Assembly (NCBI GenBank): GCA_032249615.1
Contig: JAVVHH010000116.1
Coordinates: 1-11,782 of the forward strand
Reading direction: 5' to 3'
Origin: JAVVHH01 sp032249615
Lineage (GTDB): Bacteria; Pseudomonadota; Alphaproteobacteria; Acetobacterales; Acetobacteraceae
DNA length: 11,782 nucleotides
Every line of letters starts with the position of its first letter. The first letter of the stretch is position 1. Below are positions 5,812 through 11,782 of the stretch, one piece after another. The notes under the pieces were generated by a model. That model did not search any database. It saw only the letters and a program-made list of their open reading frames with translations, and was not told the DNA's origin. The translations under genes were made by a program, and so were the position numbers.

Positions 5812-7550
5812 TCGGCGGCGTCCAACCCGAACTGCGCTTCGTGCAGACGGCGATAGGCGCCGCCCTGCGCCAGAAGCGCACGGTGCGAGCCCTGCTCCAG
5901 CACGCCCTCCGGCGACAGCACCACGATCCGGTCCGCCCGTCTGATCGTGGCCAGGCGGTGCGCGACGACCAGCGTCGTCCGTCCTTCCGCCAGGTCGGAC
6001 AGCGAGCGTTGGATCGCCTGCTCCGTCTCGCTGTCGAGGGCGGAGGTGGCTTCGTCCAGGATCAAAATCGGCGGGTTCTTGAGGAAGATGCGGGCGATCG
6101 CGATCCGCTGCCGCTGCCCGCCCGACAGCCGCGCCCCTCGCTCGCCGATTTCCGTGTCGAGCCCATCCGGTAGGGAATCGACGAACTCTTCGAGCCGCGC
6201 CCGCCGGATGGCCGTGCGGATTTCGGCGGCCGAGGCGCCGAGCCGGCCATAGCCGACGTTCTCCCCAATCGTGCCCGCGAACAGGAACACGTTCTGCTCG
6301 ACGATCCCGATCTGCCGACGAAGCGAGCGCCGGGTCACGTCGCGGATGTCGATCCCGTCGATGGTGATCCGCCCCTCGTCGGTATCGTAGAAGCGTGGCA
6401 GCAGCGCGCAGAGCGTCGTCTTGCCGGCCCCCGACGGTCCAACGACCGCGACCGTCTCTCCGGCGCCGATCGCGAGGTCGAGGCCCGCGAGAACGGGCCG
6501 GTCCGGGCCGTAGCCGAACGTCACGCCCTCGAACCGGATATCGCCGCGGAAGCGCCCCGTCCCGATCGTGTCGACATCCGGAGCGCCGGGCTTGTCCTGC
6601 ACTTCGGGCACCATCGCCAGCAACTCGCGATACCGGCGAAAGCCGGCGAGCCCGCGGGGATAGATCTCGATCATCGTGCCGATCTTGTCCAACGGGCGAT
6701 AGAACACGCTGACGAGCAGAAGAAAGGCGACGAAATCGCCGACCGAGAGCGCGTCCCGCACGATCAGCACCGTACCCGCCAGCATGATGACGATCTGCAC
6801 GAGCCGCATGCTGAGATAGTTCAGCGTCAGGCTTTTTGCCATGATGCCGTAGGCGCCGATCTTTTCGAAGCGGTAACACTCGTTCTCGGCGGCAAACAGC
6901 GCCCGTTCATGCTGCTCGTTGGCGAAGGCCTGCACGACCCGGACGCCGCCGACATTCTCCTCCACCCGCGCGTTGAACCGCGCGACCCGGCTGAACTGCG
7001 CCCGCCATACCGCGTCCATGCGCGAGCCGTAATGCACGATCAGCCAGGTCGCCACCGGCACGACCAGGAGCGCCACCAGCGCCAACGGCCAACTCACGAA
7101 CAACATCAGCAAGAACGCGCCAACGAACGTCAGCACGGCGATCAGCGCATCCTCCGGCCCGTGATGGGCCACTTCACCGATGTCGGACAGGTCGGTCGTG
7201 ATCCGCCCCACCAGGTGCCCCGTCTTCTCGCCGTCGTAGAACCGCATGGACAGGGCGTGCAGGTGGTCGAACGCACGCCGACGCAACTCCGTCTCGATCG
7301 AGACACCCAGCACGTGGCCCCAATAGGTCACGACCGAAATCAGCAGCGCCGCCCCGATATACAGCAGCAACAGCCCGGCGATGGCGAGCAGGATGGGCCC
7401 CATTTCCGCACGCGGCAAAAGCTGGTCCACAAAAGCGCGCACGGCCATGGGAAAGCCGAGTTCGAGCACCCCGGACACGGCCGCCGCGCCGAACACCATC
7501 AGAAGCAATCGCCGATGCGGCCGATAATACGACCGGAAATCGCGCCACAT
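5808..7550 (-). CDS. ABC exporter half-transporter (fused membrane and ATPase domains)
   Basis: This 580-residue protein has the type IV (MsbA/Sav1866-like) exporter layout: a six-helix membrane domain (about 15-300) followed by an ATPase domain (about 335-575). It would work as a dimer in the inner membrane. The ATPase has Walker A GPSGAGKTT (371-379), Q-loop Gln419 in IVEQN, signature LSGGQRQR (475-482), Walker B ILILDEATSALD (495-506) with catalytic Glu500, and switch His531. All are intact, so a homodimer could be active at both sites. The membrane domain contains FYDGEKTGHLVGRITTD (104-120) and the EENVGGVRVVQAFANE segment (197-212), both typical coupling regions. The ATG at 7550 is chosen for its match to family length; a GAGG lies about 13 bases upstream. 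The following MFS gene overlaps by four bases. Whether it exports lipid, peptide or drug cannot be told. Confidence 0.93.
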   Translation of the reverse strand: MWRDFRSYYRPHRRLLLMVFGAAAVSGVLELGFPMAVRAFVDQLLPRAEMGPILLAIAGLLLLYIGAALLISVVTYWGHVLGVSIETELRRRAFDHLHALSMRFYDGEKTGHLVGRITTDLSDIGEVAHHGPEDALIAVLTFVGAFLLMLFVSWPLALVALLVVPVATWLIVHYGSRMDAVWRAQFSRVARFNARVEENVGGVRVVQAFANEQHERALFAAENECYRFEKIGAYGIMAKSLTLNYLSMRLVQIVIMLAGTVLIVRDALSVGDFVAFLLLVSVFYRPLDKIGTMIEIYPRGLAGFRRYRELLAMVPEVQDKPGAPDVDTIGTGRFRGDIRFEGVTFGYGPDRPVLAGLDLAIGAGETVAVVGPSGAGKTTLCALLPRFYDTDEGRITIDGIDIRDVTRRSLRRQIGIVEQNVFLFAGTIGENVGYGRLGASAAEIRTAIRRARLEEFVDSLPDGLDTEIGERGARLSGGQRQRIAIARIFLKNPPILILDEATSALDSETEQAIQRSLSDLAEGRTTLVVAHRLATIRRADRIVVLSPEGVLEQGSHRALLAQGGAYRRLHEAQFGLDAAE

Positions 7551-7782
7551 CAGCCCACCAACCTCGTTGCCTCAGAAGCCGTTCGCCGGCGTCCGGTTAA
7601 GTCTGAACGACTGCATGATCTGTCAGCGGGCGGCCTCGGACCAGCCTCAATCCGTCAACCCAGCGCTCCATCCTGCAAACCCGCCAAAACCACGCCCGGC
7701 CCACCTGGTTCAGAACTGCGGCGAAACCGTCGTTGCTCGACCCGAACCGGCAAGCAGAGCGCTCTCGGTAGTCTAGGCCCCG
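7551..7782. other. Gene-free gap between the outer-membrane factor and ABC exporter genes
   Basis: These 232 bases separate two minus-strand genes and should hold the end of the RND operon transcript and the promoter of the ABC-MFS pair. The best promoter-like sequence is CTGACA (7626-7621, minus strand) with CTTAAC (7601-7596), but the 19-base spacing is too long and I do not call it. A perfect ten-base palindrome AGAGCGCTCT (7756-7765) lies just after the outer-membrane factor stop codon, but it lacks a loop and a T run, so it is not a terminator. No coding signal is credible on either strand. Confidence 0.5.
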
Positions 7783-9330
7783 TTACGGAAAGATCGGCTG
7801 GTCCTTCAACGTGGACGGCGTGGGCAGGCTTTGCTCGGTGGAGCCGCCACCGAGCGCAACCACGAGGGCGGCACTCGCTGTCAGCAGGTTCTGGCGCACG
7901 GTCAGCGCCGCCTGCTCGTCCGTCAACGCAGTGTTCTGCGCCGTGATCACGGTCGTGTACGGCTGGGTGCCGGCCCGATACTGGTTTAACGCGATCTGCA
8001 CCGCGCGCTCGGCGAGTTGCACCGCGCGCGCTTCCGCCGCCGCCTGCTCCTGCAGGATGCGCGCGGCGCTCAGCTCGTCCTCCACTTGCTGGAACGCCGT
8101 CAGCACCGTCTGCCGGTAGTTTGCCATCGCTTGGTCGTAGGCGGCCCGCGCCGCACCCACGGTCGCCGAGCGCGCGCCGCCGTCGAAGATGGTCTGCGCC
8201 GCCGACCCGCCCAGCGACCAGACGTTGTTGCTGATGGTGAACAGCTGCGACACCGGGTCCCCGGCCAGCCCGAGCAGGCCCGACAGCGTCACCTGCGGGT
8301 AGAACGCGGCGACGGCCACGCCGATGGCAGCGTTCTGCTGCGCCATCGTCCGCTCGGCGGCCGCGATGTCGGGCCGCCGCTCCAGCAGTGCCGACGGCAC
8401 CCCCGGCGGCACCAGCGGCACGAAGGCCGGCAGATGTCCGTGGCCGATCGTCACCTCCGCCGGCGCCCTGCCGATCAGCACCGCGATCGCGTGCTCGAGC
8501 TGGGCGCGCTGCACGCCGACATTGATCGCCGACGCCTCCGCGCCCGCCAGCTGCGTCTGCGCGGTGATGACGTCCCCGCGCGCGGCAACGCCCGCGTTGT
8601 ATTGGTTCTCCGTGATCGACACGGCCCGGCGGTAATCGGCGACCGTCCGGTTCAGCAGCTCCTCCAGCTCATCGGCTGCCCGCAGCTCCAGATAATCGGT
8701 CACCAGCGTCGATTGCAGCGACAGCCGCGCGTTGGCGAGATCCGCCGCACTGGCCTGCGCGGCGGCCACGTCGCTCTCCACTTGCCGGCGGACCCGCCCC
8801 CACAGGTCGATCTCCCAACTCGCCGTGCCCTCGAGCTGATAGGTCGTTGCGGCCCGGCCGAAACTGCTGCCGGCACTCCCGCCCGTGCCGCCGATGCCGG
8901 AGCTGGTGGCAATCGTCGTGGAGGCGGCCCCGGTCGCCAGCGAGTTGACCGCGCTCAGCCCGGAAGACGACAGCACCGTGCTGCCGCCCGACGTCCCGCG
9001 GCGGCGCTCGGCCGAGAACGTTGCTCCCAACGTCGGGAACAGCTGCGCCCGCGCCTCCGCCACGACCGCGACCGCCTGCCGGAACGCCGCCTCGTCGGCC
9101 CTAAGCGTCTGGTTGCTGACCTGCACCTGGGCGGCGAGCGAGTCCAGGGTCGGGTCGCCATAGATCGTCCACCAATCGCCGCGGTCGGACATGTCGCGCG
9201 GCGTCGCCGGCTTCCAGCCGTCCAGCTCCTTATAGCTGGTGTCGACCCCCACCGCCGGCGGGCGGACATAGTCGGGCCCGACCGCACACCCCGCCACCAG
9301 GATGCATAGACCCAGTTGGAACAGCTTCAC
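7783..9330 (-). CDS. Outer-membrane efflux lipoprotein, NodT/OprM family (OMF)
   Basis: This 515-residue protein forms the trimeric outer-membrane channel of a tripartite pump. It has a lipoprotein signal ending LVAGC (Cys15 lipidated), then the family hallmark AVGPDYVRP (16-24). It contains two OEP repeats, each with long periplasmic helices and a pair of barrel strands. Typical landmarks are YQLEGTASWEIDLWGRVRR (164-182), LLERRPDIAAAER and FYPQVTLSGLLG in the second half. It starts at a GTG (9330-9328) whose GTGA overlaps the RND pump stop codon, so the two are translationally coupled and almost surely partners. Residues 112-158 form a Gly/Ser/Thr-rich, charge-poor stretch at the place expected for the first surface loop of the barrel. 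This accounts for part of its length above the usual 460-500. The substrate of the pump is unknown. Confidence 0.94.
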   Translation of the reverse strand: MKLFQLGLCILVAGCAVGPDYVRPPAVGVDTSYKELDGWKPATPRDMSDRGDWWTIYGDPTLDSLAAQVQVSNQTLRADEAAFRQAVAVVAEARAQLFPTLGATFSAERRRGTSGGSTVLSSSGLSAVNSLATGAASTTIATSSGIGGTGGSAGSSFGRAATTYQLEGTASWEIDLWGRVRRQVESDVAAAQASAADLANARLSLQSTLVTDYLELRAADELEELLNRTVADYRRAVSITENQYNAGVAARGDVITAQTQLAGAEASAINVGVQRAQLEHAIAVLIGRAPAEVTIGHGHLPAFVPLVPPGVPSALLERRPDIAAAERTMAQQNAAIGVAVAAFYPQVTLSGLLGLAGDPVSQLFTISNNVWSLGGSAAQTIFDGGARSATVGAARAAYDQAMANYRQTVLTAFQQVEDELSAARILQEQAAAEARAVQLAERAVQIALNQYRAGTQPYTTVITAQNTALTDEQAALTVRQNLLTASAALVVALGGGSTEQSLPTPSTLKDQPIFP

Positions 9331-11782
9331 TCACCGGCCTCCGGCGCCGTGTCCGGGAAGGCCCGGCGCCAGCCCGCGCGGGACCAAAGCCGGAACCGGT
9401 CGAGGTAAAGATAGAGCACCGGCGTCGTGTAGAGCGTCAGCAACTGGCTGACGAGCAAGCCCCCGATGATCGCGATCCCCAGCGGCTGCCGTATTTCGCC
9501 CCCTTCGCCGAAGCTCACCGCGAGCGGGACCGCGCCCAGCAGGGCGGCCAGGGTCGTCATCAGGATCGGCCGGAACCGCGTCACCCCGGCGCCGAAGATC
9601 GCTTCCCGCGGCCCCTTGTTCTCGTGGCGCTCGGCGTTCAGCGCGAAGTCGATCATCAGGATCGCGTTCTTCTTGACGATGCCGATCAGCAGCACGAGGC
9701 CGATCAGCGCGATGATGCTGAACTCGGTCCCGGTCAGCATCAGCGCCGCCACCGCGCCCACCCCCGCGCTCGGCAGCGTGGACAAGATCGTCACCGGGTG
9801 CACCAGGCTTTCGTACAGCACGCCGAGCACGATGTAGACCGCCAGCAGCGCCGCCGCGATCAGCGCCGGCTCCGAGGCGAGCGAGCTTTGGAACGCCGCC
9901 GCCGTGCCGGCGAACGAGCCGTGCAGCGTTGCCGGCGCGTGCAGCGTGGACATCGCGCGCTGGGTCGCCGCCTCGGCGTCGCTCAGCGACTTGCCGGGCG
10001 CGAGATTGAACGAGATCGTCGTCGACACGAACTGGCTCTGGTGATTGACCGCCAGCGGCGTCGTGCCGGGCGCCCAGGTCGCAACCGCCGCGAGCGGCAC
10101 CTCCGTTTCCTGCGCCGTGCTGACCGAGCTCCCCGACGACGAACCTCCCTTGCCCGTGGCGCCAATGCTGTTCTGCGCCAGGTTGCGGGCGGCGCTCGAC
10201 CCGGTCGACGCCGCCGCCGTATTGAGGGCAACGGTTCCGCTCGGCAGCCCGGAAGCCTGAGTTCCGCTGGCCGTGCCGCCCCCGGTGCTGACGCGGATCA
10301 GGTCGAGCGCGGAAGGGTCCTGCGTCCATTTCGGCGCCACTTCCATGATGACGTGGTATTGGTTGACCGCCTCGTAGATTATGCTGACCTGGCGCTGCCC
10401 GAATGCGTCGTAGAGCGCGTTGTTGACCTGGGCCGAGGTCAGCCCACGCGCGGCCGCCGCGGTGCGGTTCACGTCGATATCCGTCTCGATCCCGCCCTGA
10501 AGCTGGTCAAGATTCACGTCGCGCAACGCCGGGTCCTTCTGCAGCACGGCCAGGATCCTCGGTCCCCACTCATAGACGGTGGCCGCGTCGTCGCCCTGCA
10601 GCGTGTATTGATACTGCGCGTTCGACTGCCGCCCGCCGACCCGGATGTCCTGCACCGACTGCAGGAACAGCCGCGCGCCGGACACCCGGGCGAGTTGCCG
10701 CCGGAGCCGGCCGATCACCTGATCGGCGCTCACGTCGCGCTCGCTGCGCGGCTTGAGGCTGACGAACACTGAGGCGCTGTTGGTCGAGCCGCCCGGCCCG
10801 CCACCGCCGCCGCCGCCGGTGAACCCGACGACGCTGGTGACCGCCGGGTCATGCTGCACGATGCTCATCATCTGGGCGAGCTTCTGGCTCATGGCCTGGA
10901 ACGAGATGCTTTGGTCGCCCTGAATGTTGCCGATCAGCCGCCCGGTGTCCTGCTGCGGGAAGAACCCCTTGGGAATGACCCAGAGCAGCGCCGCGTTGAG
11001 CGCCACCGCCCCCAAGAGCGTCAGCATCACCAGCCCGCCATGGTCGAGCGCCCAGCCGAGCGAGCGCCCGTACCCTCGCTCGACCCGGCTGAGGATCGTC
11101 TCCTTCCGCGCCTCGGCCTGCCGCTGCGGCAGGAACAGCGCGCACATCATCGGCGTCACCGTGAGGGAGACGACCAGTGAAACCAGGATCGCCATCGACA
11201 GCGTCACTGCGAACTCGCGCAGCAGCCGCCCGACGATGCCACCCATCAGCAGAATCGGCAGGAACACCGCGATCAGCGAAAGGCTTATGGACAGAACGGT
11301 GAAGCCTACCTCGCCGGCGCCGTTCAGCGCCGCCCGGAACCGTGTCTCACCCATTTCGATGTGCCGGGTGATGTTCTCGACCACCACGATCGCGTCGTCG
11401 ACCACGAAGCCGGTGGCGATGGTCAGCGCCATCAGCGAAAGGTTGTCCAGGCTGTAGCCGAGCAGGTACATCGCCGCGAAGGTTCCGATGATGCTGATCG
11501 GCACCGCGATCGCCGGGATCAGGGTCGAGCGCCAGTCGCGCAGGAACACGAACACCACCAGCGTCACGAGCACCACGACGATGACCAGCGTGAGCTCGGT
11601 GTCGTGCAGGCTGGCGCGGATGGTGGGCGTCCGGTCGGCCGCGGGAGTGATGGAGATGTCCGCCGGCATCACCGCCTCGAGCTGCGGCAGGGCGGCGTTA
11701 ACCCGGCCGACCACGTCGAGGATGTTGGCGCCGGGCTCGCGGAAGATGATCACCAGCACCGCAGGCTGGCCGTTGAACAGGC
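9327..11782 (-). CDS. RND multidrug efflux pump, HAE1/MdtBC-like inner-membrane subunit (partial, N-terminus missing)
   Basis: The gene enters from the right edge; 817 residues are visible of an expected 1,030 or more. The missing part is the first transmembrane helix and much of the first porter domain. The first visible residues, LFNGQPAVLVIIFREPGANI, are the HAE1 pattern, so the GTG at 11759 is internal and not a start. Proton-relay residues are present: the Asp pair in VVDDAIVVVENI (about 11399-11394) and Lys in GIVKKNAILMIDFA (second Lys, about 9671). Wording of the second half (PLAVNHQSQF, SFNLAPGKSLSDA, LGVLYESLVHPVTILSTLPSAGVGA) favours the MdtB/MdtC branch over AcrB. An unusual Gly/Ser/Thr/Ala-rich stretch lies at 10104-10289. 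The adaptor gene, and perhaps a second RND subunit, should lie just beyond the window. The outer-membrane factor follows with a GTGA overlap. The pump expels drugs or other amphiphiles using the proton gradient; its substrates are unknown. Confidence 0.94.
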   Translation of the reverse strand, partial: LFNGQPAVLVIIFREPGANILDVVGRVNAALPQLEAVMPADISITPAADRTPTIRASLHDTELTLVIVVVLVTLVVFVFLRDWRSTLIPAIAVPISIIGTFAAMYLLGYSLDNLSLMALTIATGFVVDDAIVVVENITRHIEMGETRFRAALNGAGEVGFTVLSISLSLIAVFLPILLMGGIVGRLLREFAVTLSMAILVSLVVSLTVTPMMCALFLPQRQAEARKETILSRVERGYGRSLGWALDHGGLVMLTLLGAVALNAALLWVIPKGFFPQQDTGRLIGNIQGDQSISFQAMSQKLAQMMSIVQHDPAVTSVVGFTGGGGGGGPGGSTNSASVFVSLKPRSERDVSADQVIGRLRRQLARVSGARLFLQSVQDIRVGGRQSNAQYQYTLQGDDAATVYEWGPRILAVLQKDPALRDVNLDQLQGGIETDIDVNRTAAAARGLTSAQVNNALYDAFGQRQVSIIYEAVNQYHVIMEVAPKWTQDPSALDLIRVSTGGGTASGTQASGLPSGTVALNTAAASTGSSAARNLAQNSIGATGKGGSSSGSSVSTAQETEVPLAAVATWAPGTTPLAVNHQSQFVSTTISFNLAPGKSLSDAEAATQRAMSTLHAPATLHGSFAGTAAAFQSSLASEPALIAAALLAVYIVLGVLYESLVHPVTILSTLPSAGVGAVAALMLTGTEFSIIALIGLVLLIGIVKKNAILMIDFALNAERHENKGPREAIFGAGVTRFRPILMTTLAALLGAVPLAVSFGEGGEIRQPLGIAIIGGLLVSQLLTLYTTPVLYLYLDRFRLWSRAGWRRAFPDTAPEAGE

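Noticed and set aside
7567..7776. 69-codon plus-strand frame in the gap between the outer-membrane factor and the ABC exporter
   Set aside because: TTG start with no ribosome-binding site, proline-rich and featureless; it faces head-on into flanking minus-strand genes.
8017..9309. Plus-strand open frame (430 codons) opposite the outer-membrane factor gene
   Set aside because: It is very Arg- and His-rich with no recognisable motif, and lies opposite a gene with clear NodT landmarks; a GC-driven shadow.
9624..10772. Plus-strand open frame (382 codons) opposite the RND gene
   Set aside because: Arg-rich, lacking any domain, and fully opposite a conserved pump sequence.
10797..10817. Run of seven glycine codons (GGC repeats) in the RND pump
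   Set aside because: Glycine-rich turns at this place are common in HAE1 pumps; it is a simple repeat but not unusual enough to report as a finding.
11757..11759. GTG at 11759 as the start of the RND gene
   Set aside because: The reading frame continues upstream to the window edge with conserved pump residues (LFNGQPA), so the gene is cut by the window and does not start here.

Overview
This window is GC-rich DNA (by eye about two thirds G+C) with tightly packed genes, GTG and TTG starts, and four-base start/stop overlaps. The protein set is NodT-type outer-membrane factor, RND pump, YheS-like ABC-F ATPase, Tat-type signal on a branched-chain amino-acid binding protein. Together this suggests a Gram-negative proteobacterium, most likely an alphaproteobacterium. 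I cannot name the genus, and I see no rRNA, tRNA, CRISPR array, insertion sequence or phage gene.

Layout by region. (1) 1-1501, minus strand: a branched-chain amino-acid/amide (HAAT family) uptake system. A periplasmic binding protein is followed after 47 bp by the N-terminal end of a LivH permease that runs off the window. Upstream of the binding protein is a close match to a sigma-54 (-24/-12) promoter, which suggests nitrogen-type control. (2) 1670-3547, minus strand: a complete two-cassette ABC-F ATPase of the YheS type. (3) 3633-4443, plus strand, divergent from the ABC-F gene: ndk (nucleoside diphosphate kinase), then a small unrecognised lipoprotein that probably starts at a TTG overlapping the end of ndk. 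(4) 4450-7550, minus strand and convergent with the lipoprotein: a half-size ABC exporter followed by a DHA2-type MFS drug transporter whose GTG start overlaps the exporter stop (GTGA). (5) 7551-7782: a gene-free gap. (6) 7783-11782, minus strand: an RND efflux pump, cut at its N-terminus by the window edge, followed by a NodT-type outer-membrane factor, again joined by a GTGA overlap.

Functionally, the right two thirds is an export block. Three export machines (tripartite RND, ABC, MFS) lie in the same direction in at least two transcription units. The left third is nutrient uptake, and housekeeping genes (ABC-F, ndk) lie between. Most families are well known. The points most worth checking are the sigma-54 promoter, a Gly/Ser/Thr-rich insertion of about 55 residues at the expected outer-membrane-factor docking hairpin of the RND pump, and a similar low-complexity insertion in the partner outer-membrane factor. 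I did not find a convincing wholly new system.
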